NCBI RefSeq assembly: GCF_016458275.1
Contig: NZ_JAEMHM010000005.1
Span: forward strand, 248,001-312,000
Direction of reading: 5' to 3'
Length of the DNA: 64,000 bases
DNA from: Geomesophilobacter sediminis
GTDB taxonomy: Bacteria > Desulfobacterota > Desulfuromonadia > Geobacterales > Geobacteraceae
Position 1 is the stretch's first letter. Each line of letters starts with the position of its first letter. Both the position numbers and the translations under genes were made by a program. This document shows, in pieces, positions 16,572 through 24,822 of the stretch. The notes below the pieces were generated by a model. That model was not told the origin of the DNA. It worked only from the letters and a program-made list of their open reading frames with translations, and did no database searches.

Positions 16572-18380
16572 TTATTCGGTTAACACAAATCGGCCATTGC
16601 CGTAGGTGATGCTAGTCACGTAGCCGATGCCTGATGTGCGACTGGTCCAGGTAACACCGTCGACTGAGGTGCGGAGGGTCCCACCCGATTCCCCCGCGAC
16701 AAACTGGCCGCGGCCATAGGTGATGCCTTGCAACAGGCCCGTCGTGCCTGGCATCCTGTTGGTCCAGGTAGCGCCGTCGGCGGAGGTAAGGATGGAGCCA
16801 TAGATTATTCCGTCACCACCACCTCCCACCGCGACAAACTGGCCGTTACCGTAGGTGATGCCACACAAGTAGTACGGCACGCCTGAGGCACGGATTGTCC
16901 AGGTGACACCGTCAACGGAAGTAAGGATGCTTCCACCACTTCCCACTGCGATAAACTGGCCGCTACCGTAGATGATGCCAGACAAGTCGTACGTCGTACC
17001 GGATGTGCGGCTTGTCCAGGTGACGCCGTCGACAGAGGTAAGGATGGTTCCACCGCCTCCCACCGCGATATACTGGCCGCTACTGTGGGTGATGCCAGAC
17101 AAACCGTACGTCGTGCCTGATGTGCGGCTGGTCCAGGTGACGCCGTCGGTGGAGGTAAGGATAGTTCCCCCCCCTCCCACCGAGACATACTGGCCGTTGC
17201 CATAGGTTATGCCATTCAGATCGTCCGTCGTGCCTGAGGTGCGACTAGTCCAGGTGACGCCGTCGGCGGAGGTGAGAATGGTTCCAAACGACCCCACCGC
17301 GACAAACTGGCTGTTGCCATAGGTGCTTCCAAACAAGGTGTGCGTCGTGCCTGATACGGGGCGAGTCCAGGTGACGCCGTCGGCGGAGGTGAGAATGGTT
17401 GCGCCTCCCACCCCGACGAACTGGCCGCTGCCGTAGGCGATTCCAGACAAATTGTCCGTCGTGCCTAATGCGTGGCTGGTCCAGGTGACGCCGTTGGTGG
17501 AGGTAAGAATGGTTCCACCGTCTCCCACCGCGACAAACTGGCCGCCGCCGTAGGTGATGCCATACAAGTCGTCCGTCGTGCCTGAGGCGCGACTGGTCCA
17601 GGTGACGCCGTCGACGGAGGTAAGGATGGTTCCATGAATGGTTCCGCCGCCTCCAACTGCGACAAACTGGCCGTTACCATAGGCGATCCCTTGCAACGGG
17701 ACCGTCGTGCCAAAGGTGCTGATCGGTGTGCCTGATACTCGGTTGATCCAGGTGACGCCGTCGGCTGAGGTGAGAATGGTCCCACCGCCTCCCACCGCGA
17801 CAAACTGGCCGCTACCATAGGTGATGCCTAGCAACGGGTCCGTCGTGCCTGCGCGGCTTGTCCAGGTGACGCCGTCGGCTGAGGTGAGAATGGTTCCAAT
17901 CAACCCCACCGCGACAAACTGGCCGTTGCTGTAGGTGACGCCTTGCAAGTAGTTTGCGGTACCTGAGGTGCGACTGGTCCAGGTAACCCCGTCGGCTGAG
18001 GTGAGGATGGTTCCGGCGCCTCCCACCGCGACAAACTGGCCGTTGCCATAGGTAATGCCATACAAATCGTACGTCGTGCCAGAGGTGCGGGGGGTCCAAG
18101 TCGCGCCATCGGCTGAGGTAAGGATAGTCCCGTAGACTCCCACTGCCACAAATTGGCCGCCGCCGTAAATGACGCCATGTGGGGCGGTCTCCAGGTTTGT
18201 CCAGGTGACGCCATCGGAAGATGTGGCGATCGGTACAATTGATGCCGATACCTGAGTTGTTAGATTAGCTTGCTTAGGAGAAGACCCACCACAGCCTGCC
18301 ATTAGCAGAGAATGGAACAAGACAGCAGATACCAGACTAACCAATAGAAAAAATCTCATCGAAATCCTCACGTTTTTCAT
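16572..18380 (-). CDS. repeat lipoprotein (14 Asp-box-like repeats), copy B
   Basis: Start placed at MKNVRISMRFFLLV (GAGGAG 12 bases upstream); MRFFLLV, seven codons later, is as likely. The signal ends in SLLMAGCGG, a lipobox. Fourteen repeats of about 40 residues follow, with the core SADGVTWTSRTSGTT and GITYGNGQFVAVGGGGT. The repeats are much more alike, in both protein and DNA, than those of the paralogue at 14000-15820: blocks such as GGTGACGCCGTCGGCGGAGG recur nearly unchanged about every 123 bases. That points to recent expansion or gene conversion. As for copy A, two seven-bladed beta-propellers are likely; function unknown. Confidence 0.85.
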   Translation of the reverse strand: MKNVRISMRFFLLVSLVSAVLFHSLLMAGCGGSSPKQANLTTQVSASIVPIATSSDGVTWTNLETAPHGVIYGGGQFVAVGVYGTILTSADGATWTPRTSGTTYDLYGITYGNGQFVAVGGAGTILTSADGVTWTSRTSGTANYLQGVTYSNGQFVAVGLIGTILTSADGVTWTSRAGTTDPLLGITYGSGQFVAVGGGGTILTSADGVTWINRVSGTPISTFGTTVPLQGIAYGNGQFVAVGGGGTIHGTILTSVDGVTWTSRASGTTDDLYGITYGGGQFVAVGDGGTILTSTNGVTWTSHALGTTDNLSGIAYGSGQFVGVGGATILTSADGVTWTRPVSGTTHTLFGSTYGNSQFVAVGSFGTILTSADGVTWTSRTSGTTDDLNGITYGNGQYVSVGGGGTILTSTDGVTWTSRTSGTTYGLSGITHSSGQYIAVGGGGTILTSVDGVTWTSRTSGTTYDLSGIIYGSGQFIAVGSGGSILTSVDGVTWTIRASGVPYYLCGITYGNGQFVAVGGGGDGIIYGSILTSADGATWTNRMPGTTGLLQGITYGRGQFVAGESGGTLRTSVDGVTWTSRTSGIGYVTSITYGNGRFVLTE

Positions 18381-18439
18381 ACGGTTCGTTGTCTCCTCAA
18401 TAATATTGCCATCTTCCATGGCACCGCTCCGGTCGCGTC

Positions 18440-18527
18440 TGAAATCGTCTGTACCGGGTCTACACATTTGACACGACCGAAATTCTCGGTGGTCGGGCTC
18501 GCACATTTGACAGCACCCATCGTCCAC
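18440..18527 (-). repeat. paired direct repeats resembling an IS end
   Basis: On the minus strand TGTCAAATGTG occurs twice 40 bases apart (from 18513 and from 18473), each followed by related GAGCCCG / TAGACCCGG sequence. Multiple terminal repeats of this sort are seen at ends of some insertion sequences. No transposase follows. Confidence 0.35.
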
Positions 18528-18585
18528 TCATTCCTGCATCAAACACTAAAATCGATCTTTAAGCCGAAACCTGCCAATCCCGGTC

Positions 18586-19161
18586 CTATTCCTTCTTGAA
18601 TTCAGGCGTCATGCTGTCAACGCCGACCAACGTGAACCGATACTTGAGCGGAACGGCCACGTGGCGCTGGTTGTCATGTACTGTCACTTCGAAGGTCCAC
18701 TCACCGAGCGGGTCGTTGGGTTCTACCACGAATTTGATGGCGACCTGGGTCAGGAAGGTGTTCTTGGCGGAGCCGGCTATCTTGCCCTTGAAGCCGGGGA
18801 GGCCTTTGTCTTCGGTTACGCGGTTGTCGGGACGGATAGTCTTGACGTCGCAGGTGATGTCTACGTTGCCTTCGGCGTCCTGCTTGGGGTTGGCGAAGAA
18901 GATGAGCAGGGTCGCCGACTCGCCCCGATGCAGCTTGTCTACCGTGGTGAATCTGGGGATGACGTCGGACGGGGTGTTCCACTTCTCGGACCAGTCCTTG
19001 TCGCTGGTCAGGATGACCGCGGCGCCGAAGCCGTCGATGGTCTTGCGGGTGTCGTCATCGGCAGCGGGACGACCGTCGCGGTACCAGTTGTCGCCGATAC
19101 CAGCATGGGCGGTCGGAACGGCCAGCACGAGAAGATACAGAAGGATAAGGATGGATTTCAT
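18586..19161 (-). CDS. exported hypothetical protein, 191 aa
   Basis: A Sec signal (MKSILILLYLLVLAVPTAHA) is followed by a mature domain of about 170 residues with beta-rich character (ATLLIFFANPK, DITCDVKTIRPD, GEWTFEVTVHDNQRHVAVPLK). The layout suggests an immunoglobulin-like or similar beta-sandwich, but no named family is recognised. The gene before it on this strand, the OMP gene at 19518, is separated by a repeat-rich gap. Confidence 0.75.
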   Translation of the reverse strand: MKSILILLYLLVLAVPTAHAGIGDNWYRDGRPAADDDTRKTIDGFGAAVILTSDKDWSEKWNTPSDVIPRFTTVDKLHRGESATLLIFFANPKQDAEGNVDITCDVKTIRPDNRVTEDKGLPGFKGKIAGSAKNTFLTQVAIKFVVEPNDPLGEWTFEVTVHDNQRHVAVPLKYRFTLVGVDSMTPEFKKE

Positions 19162-19517
19162 CTTGCCCCTCCTTTAAGGACTTGATTACTTCACGGAAGC
19201 GTCCGCAGATGAACGCTGATGAACGCGGATAAAAACCAAAAGCGAATTCAATAAAAACAATTTTTAGCCGCAGATGAACGCGGAGGGACGCAGATGTTTT
19301 TTTAAGGAACCCCATCCTCACCCTGTCCCTCTCCTTGAAGGAGAGGGGACGTGTGCTGGTTAGTTAGTTGATATTTCCGCAGATCTGGCGAATTCACCTT
19401 CTATCTTGTCCAAGGGCTTGGCGCCATCGGCGTTTATCTGCGGCTAATAAAGTCGTTCCCTTTTACTGCTTCACTCCAACCTTTTTCCATTTCTGGTAGC
19501 GCTGCCGCGCCCATTCC
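19162..19517. repeat. two dispersed direct-repeat units, first copies
   Basis: 19200-19294 contains CCGCAGATGAACGC-type units (copy of 22312-22400). 19310-19444 (CCCATCCTCACCCTGTCC ... CGTTTATCTGCGGC) is a copy of 20185-20355 in the same orientation; the two copies flank the outer-membrane protein gene. No gene. Confidence 0.8.
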
Positions 19518-20093
19518 TTAAAACGAGTAACGCAACCCCGCAAATACATTGCTGCTGGCATAGGTAATGTCATAGACACCTACATGAAATTTTTGTGCGG
19601 CGGCTTGGTACTTGTAGGTAACATCGAGGTTAAGGTGTCGTGTCATCGGAAGCCCCATGCCGGCCAACAATTGGTAGCCGATGGCGGAGTCAGTGAAGGC
19701 GTTGTAGTGATCGGTAAACCTGCCATGCAGCAGGCCAACCCCACCCCCAACAAAAGGCGTGATGTTCCGTGTTTTGAAGTCCCAGTACACATTGCCCATG
19801 TACGAATAAAAAGTCGTATCCATGTCGTTCGCCGGAAAAGTGGCAAAGGTATCGACCTTGGCGTTTCGGTAACCGAACTCGGCTTCTCCCCTTAAAACGC
19901 CGAAGTCGTAACCAAGAGCTGCGGTAGCAGCAATTCCCGGGTTGTACTGGATCTCACCGGTGCCTCCAGTCGATAAATCGCCGTCATGGTAAAAGGCCAC
20001 TCCCCCCGCCGCTCCAAGGTACGGACCAGAGGCCATTGCTGTAGTCACGAACATCCCCACTAACAAACCAGCCACAACGAAAATGAGCTTCAC
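19518..20093 (-). CDS. outer-membrane beta-barrel protein, 191 aa
   Basis: Start chosen at GTG 20091-20093 (GGAGG five bases upstream), giving the signal MKLIFVVAGLLVGMFVTTAMA; the longer frame to 20198 begins within a repeat. The mature protein has alternating strand pairs (YLGAAGGVAFY, AALGYDFGVLRGEAEFGYR, YSYMGNVYWDF, FVGGGVGLLHGR, LNLDVTYKYQ) and ends in FAGLRYSF, the terminal Phe being typical of proteins inserted by the BAM machinery. Size and strand count suit an eight-stranded OmpW/OmpX-type barrel. It is flanked by 135- to 170-bp direct repeats. Confidence 0.85.
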   Translation of the reverse strand: MKLIFVVAGLLVGMFVTTAMASGPYLGAAGGVAFYHDGDLSTGGTGEIQYNPGIAATAALGYDFGVLRGEAEFGYRNAKVDTFATFPANDMDTTFYSYMGNVYWDFKTRNITPFVGGGVGLLHGRFTDHYNAFTDSAIGYQLLAGMGLPMTRHLNLDVTYKYQAAAQKFHVGVYDITYASSNVFAGLRYSF

Positions 20094-20184
20094 ATTCCCT
20101 CCACCGTCTGTAGTAACAACCAAACCATTCACTAAATCTTCCAAAGATCGCACGCTGTGCCCCCGTTTTCGAAGTCCAGATGGG

Positions 20185-20355
20185 AAACCCATCCTCACCC
20201 TGTCCGTCGCAAGCTCGCGCTGTCGCGCGCGACCCTTGAAGGAGAGGGGACGTGTGCTGGTTAGTCAGTTGATATTTCCGCAGATCTGGCGGATTCACCT
20301 ACTATCTTGTCCAAGGGCTTGGCGCCATCGGCGTTTATCGGCGTTCATCTGCGGC
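20185..20355 (+). repeat. direct repeat, second copy
   Basis: Same orientation as 19310-19444, with about 30 extra bases (GTCGCAAGCTCGCGCTGTCG region) near its left end. The shared core runs from GAGAGGGGACGTGTGCTGG to CTTGGCGCCATCGGCGTTT. Confidence 0.8.
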
Positions 20356-20362
20356 AAATTTT

Positions 20363-22282
20363 TCATTTCGACCATTGCTTCCATTTTTCGAAGAACGGGG
20401 TCGAGCCTTCCCAGGCTTCCAGGTAGGGTTGGTCGCCTATCTTGGCGAAGAGCTTTCGGGCGGTCGGCTTGTCGCCGGCGATGCAGGCCAGTCGTGCATA
20501 GAGGTTCAGGTTCCAAACTGATCCGGGATAGAGCTTCTCTATCTGGGCGTACGATTCCTTCACCTGCGGCCACGTGAAACCGCCCTTCTTGAAGGTCAGC
20601 TTGGCCAACGTCCGGTAATTGGCGGCCAAGACCCGCATTACGATCGCTTTTCCTTCCTTGCCGGCATCCTTGGTCGCCACCTGATCTATGAACCGGCGCG
20701 CTGGGCCGTTGGCCCCGAACATGTCCTCGGCCAGGTACTCGGCCTTGGCCAGTTGGTAATCGTAGTAACGGGGCTCAAAGGCGACGGCGGTTTTGTATCG
20801 TTTCTCGAAAGCGGCCCGGTCCAACCCGTCGTTTTTGGCCAGGACTAACAGAAGAAGGTAGCGCTCGGGGCAGTCGTCAGCCGGTCCAACCTTCACCTTC
20901 TCGAACTCCAGGATCGCGGCCTGGCGCAGTCCGTACAGCTCGCGGTATTCAGCGCGGGAGATGCTGTCGTACCCCGCCCCGGAGGCATACCAGCAGACGT
21001 TGTTCAAGGCGGAGGTCAATGCGGTGAGGGAGGTAAGCGAATCGGGATTCGCCTTACGCCAGCTAACCAGGCGTTGTACCAGCGCGGCCCAAGCTTCCCT
21101 GCTTTCCCGCTCCGGCGCGGCGATCCCCTCGAAAAAGGCGTGGATCTTCCAGCCGCCGTCGCGAAACCTGGCCTGGGTCCGGCGCAACTCCTTGGCCAGC
21201 GACTCGAGCTGGTCGTATTTCTCCGCAGCAAGGAGTTCCAGGGCCGTCCGCTTCAGCTTGATCCTCGCTACCGGCCCGTCGTTTTCAAAGGGATAGCGCG
21301 GATCGGCAACCAGCGGCCCGGCCTGGGTAAGAGCGGTATCTTTGCCCAAGTCGACCTGTCCGGCCAGACGGCGGCACTTGTCGTTCAGGCAGAACTCAGC
21401 GGGGAGCGAAATGCGTTCGAAGCCATTTTCGGTGAGCCCCGGTTTCCAGACGACAAACGCGAAACGGGGCGGACCGTAACCGGTGCCGGCCCGGGCGGAC
21501 GCGAGCTTGTCCCCCGCCGCCACCAACTGGCCGACCTTCACCACGGCGCTTTTGTCCGCGACGGCGATGTAACTGGCGATGGTCCCGTCGTCATGGAGCA
21601 CGTCGACCGTGCTGACCTGCTGCCCGCTCGCCGATGGTTTCTTGTCGTCCACCCCATCTTTCACGGCAAAGACAACCCCGCTGCGCATCGCGAGGATGGG
21701 TGCCCCGGAATCGACCACGAAGTCGATGGCGTTGACGGTGAAGGGATTGACATTGGGATACGGCACGCTCGGCGGCAATGCGGTGCGGGCACCGGCAACC
21801 GGAAGGCGGTATCCGCCCCGTGCGGCATGTTCAGCCCGGTAATCGCCGTAGATCCAGGCGTAGTTGTACCGGAAGTTGTATTGCAGCTTCTTGTTTCGGG
21901 GGGAAAGCTTGGCGACACATTGGTCGGTCTTGGGGGGAATGACGACGGAAAGGGGGAATTCGTGATCGGTGGATAGGTTGTCCTGGTCGATGAGCTGGAT
22001 CAGGGCGGAGACCGGGGCATTGCCGCCGTTGTGGGCAAAGAGGCAGGCGCCCTCACCTTCGGTCTTGTTGCTGATGCTGAAACCGGTATCTCCCTCGGGC
22101 GACCAGAGTTTGGAGACAGCGGGAGCGCGGTCGAACTGGAGGACCTCCTTGTTCATGATCAGGAAGTTGTCCCGCCCACCGAAGTCGCGCAAAGGCGGGG
22201 AGGCATCGGGAGAGGCGGCGTAGACGCAGGGCGCCAGCGCTACCAGCAAGACGACCAGCGTAATCAAGAGTCGGGAAAACAT
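20363..22282 (-). CDS. exported degenerate LytM (M23-like) plus DUF4034-like protein, 639 aa
   Basis: Start at MFSRLLITLVVLLVALAPCVYA (GAGG nine bases upstream), a signal peptide. Residues about 165-310 match the LytM/M23 endopeptidase fold: AIDFVVDSGAPILAMRSGVV, then DVLHDDGTIASYIAV and VKVGQLVAAGDKLA. The zinc ligands are lost: the usual first H-x3-D reads N/V-x-x-D and the last HxH (GPHLHFEV in active enzymes) reads PPRFAFVVWK. So it is probably a non-catalytic, LytM-factor-like domain. Residues about 350-639 look like DUF4034, a helical domain (LRRTQARFRDGGWKIHAFFEG). Role in cell-envelope regulation is an inference. Confidence 0.75.
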   Translation of the reverse strand: MFSRLLITLVVLLVALAPCVYAASPDASPPLRDFGGRDNFLIMNKEVLQFDRAPAVSKLWSPEGDTGFSISNKTEGEGACLFAHNGGNAPVSALIQLIDQDNLSTDHEFPLSVVIPPKTDQCVAKLSPRNKKLQYNFRYNYAWIYGDYRAEHAARGGYRLPVAGARTALPPSVPYPNVNPFTVNAIDFVVDSGAPILAMRSGVVFAVKDGVDDKKPSASGQQVSTVDVLHDDGTIASYIAVADKSAVVKVGQLVAAGDKLASARAGTGYGPPRFAFVVWKPGLTENGFERISLPAEFCLNDKCRRLAGQVDLGKDTALTQAGPLVADPRYPFENDGPVARIKLKRTALELLAAEKYDQLESLAKELRRTQARFRDGGWKIHAFFEGIAAPERESREAWAALVQRLVSWRKANPDSLTSLTALTSALNNVCWYASGAGYDSISRAEYRELYGLRQAAILEFEKVKVGPADDCPERYLLLLVLAKNDGLDRAAFEKRYKTAVAFEPRYYDYQLAKAEYLAEDMFGANGPARRFIDQVATKDAGKEGKAIVMRVLAANYRTLAKLTFKKGGFTWPQVKESYAQIEKLYPGSVWNLNLYARLACIAGDKPTARKLFAKIGDQPYLEAWEGSTPFFEKWKQWSK

Positions 22283-22311
22283 ACGGAACTGCCTCACTGA
22301 ATCGTCCGCAG

Positions 22312-22400
22312 ATGAACGCGGATGGACGCGGATAAATCCCAAAGCGAAATCAGAAAAACAATTTTCAGCCGCAGATGAACGCGGATGAACGCAGATAAAC
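22312..22400 (-). repeat. CCGCAGATGAACGC repeat, second copy
   Basis: Same order of parts as 19200-19294 (two CGCAGATGAACGC units separated by an A-rich CAATTTT stretch). Both copies sit 30-40 bases upstream of minus-strand genes. Confidence 0.75.
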
Positions 22401-22468
22401 CCAAAAGAATTAGAAGATCGGAAGTATCCTCAAACAAGGGCAGTGCTGGCTCTGGACAAAAGCCCGAC

Positions 22469-22577
22469 AAATCCCCCTTTGCGAAGGGGGATTTGCCTCT
22501 AAGGTTCAAGCTTTAGAGAGTAGAAACCAAGAACCTCAAAACCAAATCCCCCCTGCCCCCCTTCGCAAAGGGGGGTA
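22469..22577 (-). repeat. MITE-like dispersed repeat, copy 2 (inverted)
   Basis: Reverse complement matches 1722-1850: GGGGGGATTTGGTTTT, then TTAGAGGCAAATCCCCC, bounded by CCCCTTTGCGAAGGGGG palindromes. The middle 35 bases differ more than the ends. Confidence 0.75.
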
Positions 22578-22706
22578 CCTGTGCTGCATTTCTTTGTGGG
22601 ATAACCCCTGTATATAACAAGTTTCGTACCAGTTCGGACAGAACACGATAACCCTACAAATACAGCAGGTTACGCATCATCACAATCTTGTTCAGGGATC
22701 GTTTGT

Positions 22707-22913
22707 ACTGTCCATTTTGTTACAGTCTTGGAGCTGATTGCTGTCTTAGCTTCACTAAATCGGTGCTTTACGAGAAAATTGTAACATTATGGACACTGTC
22801 CATTTTGTTACAATTTTATTGGATAACTATAATGACATACAAGATTGGCAGGCGCTATGAGTAAACGACGTACAGCTATGACAGTCGGAAAGATGAAGCT
22901 GGAGCTTCTATGA
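22707..22913 (+). mobile_element. probable insertion-sequence left-end remnant
   Basis: ACTGTCCATTTTGTTACA occurs at 22707-22724 and again at 22795-22812. The second copy is also the right arm of an imperfect palindrome (22775-22817). A promoter and a start codon follow: the frame at 22857 reads MSKRRTAMTVGKMKLELL and stops where a dispersed repeat begins. Several terminal repeats ahead of a transposase start with this kind of basic N-terminus is the layout of IS21-like elements; the family assignment is an inference. Confidence 0.45.
22805..22833 (+). promoter_or_regulatory. sigma-70-type promoter in the IS remnant
   Basis: TTGTTA (22805-22810), 17-base spacer, TATAAT (22828-22833). It would read into the truncated transposase start and on toward the MFS gene at 23092. 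Confidence 0.6.
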
Positions 22914-23091
22914 GGTGAGCGTTCTCAAGGTGGACCTTGGGAACGAGGATTTGAGACAACAGGATTGATGGGCGCAGCATGCTGCGCCCTACGGGTCGCT
23001 GCTTTCCTTTAATTTTCCTCGGTTTTTGGGGAAGGCTCATGGTAGAATGCGACATTTGCTGGCGCCACGGTCATAAAGGAAATCCGCTTCT
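22914..23091. other. leader of the MFS gene with a GTTCYCAAGG palindrome
   Basis: Holds GCGTTCTCAAGGTGGACCTT and its completion (22919-22945), one of three such palindromes in the window, and no gene. Confidence 0.5.
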
Positions 23092-24336
23092 ATGAGTTCC
23101 AAAGCTGCTCTTTTCACCTCGTACGAGAAGTTCGTCATCGCGATGCTCGCGATCCTCCAGTTCACCGTCATCCTCGACTTCATGGTGCTCTCCCCGCTGG
23201 GGGCGCTCCTCATGCCGAAGCTCGGCATCTCCACCTCGCAGTTCGGCCTGGTCGTCTCGGCCTACGCCATCAGCGCCGGCGCCTCGGGCCTTCTCTCGGC
23301 GGGGTTTGCGGACAAGTTCGACCGCAAGCGGATGCTCCTCTTCTTCTACGCCGGCTTCGTCGCCGGCACGCTTTGCTGCGGCCTCGCCCAAAGCTATCCC
23401 TTCCTCCTCGGCGCCCGCGTCCTCACCGGGATCTTCGGCGGGGTCATCGGCTCCATCTCGTTCGCCATCATCGCGGACCTCTTCCCGATGGAAGTGCGGG
23501 GGCGGGTGATGGGGTACGTGCAGATGGCCTTTGCGGCCAGCCAGGTCCTCGGCATCCCGGTCGGGCTCTATCTCGCCACCGCGCTCAACTGGCACGCCCC
23601 GTTCCTGATGATCGTAGGCCTCGCGGTGCCGATCGGGATTTTCATCGCGCTCAAGCTCAGACCGGTCACCGCCCATCTCGAAACCCGGCTGGACAAGAAC
23701 CCCTTCCTCCACCTCTGGCACACGGCAACCAACTCCTTCTACCTGCGCGGCTTCGCGGCGACCATGCTCTTGGCGACCGGCGGGTTCATGCTGATGCCGT
23801 TTTCCAGCGCATTTCTGGTGAACAACGTCGGGATCCCGGAGACGAGGCTCTCGGTCATCTTCTTCGTCACCGGACTGAGCGCCTTCTTCTTCGGCCCCTA
23901 CCTGGGGAAACTGAGCGACCGGCTCGGGAAGTACCGGCTCTTCGTGTTCGGGAGCCTGCTTTCGATGGTGATGGTGTTCGTCTACACGCACCTGGGACCG
24001 AACCCGATCTGGGTGATTCTGGCGGTCAACACCGTACTGTGGGTGGGGATTTCTTCGCGGATGATCTCTTCGTCGGCGCTCACCTCGGGGGTGCCGCTGA
24101 TGAAGGACCGGGGGGCGTACATGGGGATCAACTCTTCGCTGCAGCAGGTTTCCGGCGGGGTTGCCTCGTTCGTGGCCGGGCTCATCGTGTACCAGCCGAC
24201 ACAGACCGCGCCGCTGCAGCACTTCGACACCGTCGGCTACGTAACCATGGGAACCATGATGGTCACCATCTTCATGATGTACTTCATCGACCGGCAGGTT
24301 GCCGAACGGCTGGCGGTGGCGCCACAGAGGCAGTAA
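23092..24336 (+). CDS. MFS transporter, 12-TM type, 414 aa
   Basis: A major facilitator with about 12 hydrophobic segments. The loop between TM2 and TM3 has GFADKFDRKRMLLFF, the family's G-x3-D-R-x-G-R-type motif. TM1 begins LQFTVILDFMVLSPLGALLMP, a Asp-containing helix as in DHA1-type drug or sugar exporters (AraJ-like). A second copy of the loop motif occurs in the C-half (GKLSDRLGKYRLFVFG). Substrate unknown. AAAGGA lies eleven bases before the ATG, a poor ribosome site. The IS-remnant promoter lies about 260 bases upstream and points at it. Confidence 0.88.
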   Translation: MSSKAALFTSYEKFVIAMLAILQFTVILDFMVLSPLGALLMPKLGISTSQFGLVVSAYAISAGASGLLSAGFADKFDRKRMLLFFYAGFVAGTLCCGLAQSYPFLLGARVLTGIFGGVIGSISFAIIADLFPMEVRGRVMGYVQMAFAASQVLGIPVGLYLATALNWHAPFLMIVGLAVPIGIFIALKLRPVTAHLETRLDKNPFLHLWHTATNSFYLRGFAATMLLATGGFMLMPFSSAFLVNNVGIPETRLSVIFFVTGLSAFFFGPYLGKLSDRLGKYRLFVFGSLLSMVMVFVYTHLGPNPIWVILAVNTVLWVGISSRMISSSALTSGVPLMKDRGAYMGINSSLQQVSGGVASFVAGLIVYQPTQTAPLQHFDTVGYVTMGTMMVTIFMMYFIDRQVAERLAVAPQRQ

Positions 24337-24822
24337 GGGTTGGGCATGGGTTTCTGGGCCTGAGGTTGGGAGCCAGAAAGATCCGCGGCAGGTATACAAG
24401 GAGCGGCATTCCTGCCGCGATTAGCACTTCCTTCCCTTCGTCCGAAGTTCCACAGACAACCGCGGTTACCGCCTTCGGCGGTTCGCGCCTGGAAAGGCGC
24501 TCCCACAGTGAAAATTGCCTTCCATCAGTTATTCAAGCGATTAACACTCCGGCCCCTTCCCCTCGTTCCCAAGGTCCACCTTGGGAACGCACTCACCCGC
24601 CACAACTCCCGCTTGGTACTGTGACGAAGCTGGAGCTTCGCAATCGGACGGGGTTTCCAAGCTTGGGAACCAGAACCGCAAGCGCCGGTCCTGCCGCGAT
24701 TGACCGCGACCGCGGTCACCGCCTTCGGCGGTTCGCGCCTGGAAAGGCGCTCCCACAGTAAAAATGACTCCTACCGGCCATCGGGCTTTCTGGTGGGCAC
24801 AAGGGGTGCCCACCCTTCGCGT
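24337..24822. repeat. cluster of dispersed REP-like palindromes
   Basis: No gene. Contains GCGCCTGGAAAGGCGC at 24485-24500 and 24735-24750 (also at 31008-31023 and, inverted, at 34566-34581), the CGTTCCCAAGGTCCACCTTG palindrome at 24564-24589 (also 22919 and 56036), and a GGAGCGGCATTCCTGCCGCG unit near 24400. Confidence 0.75.
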
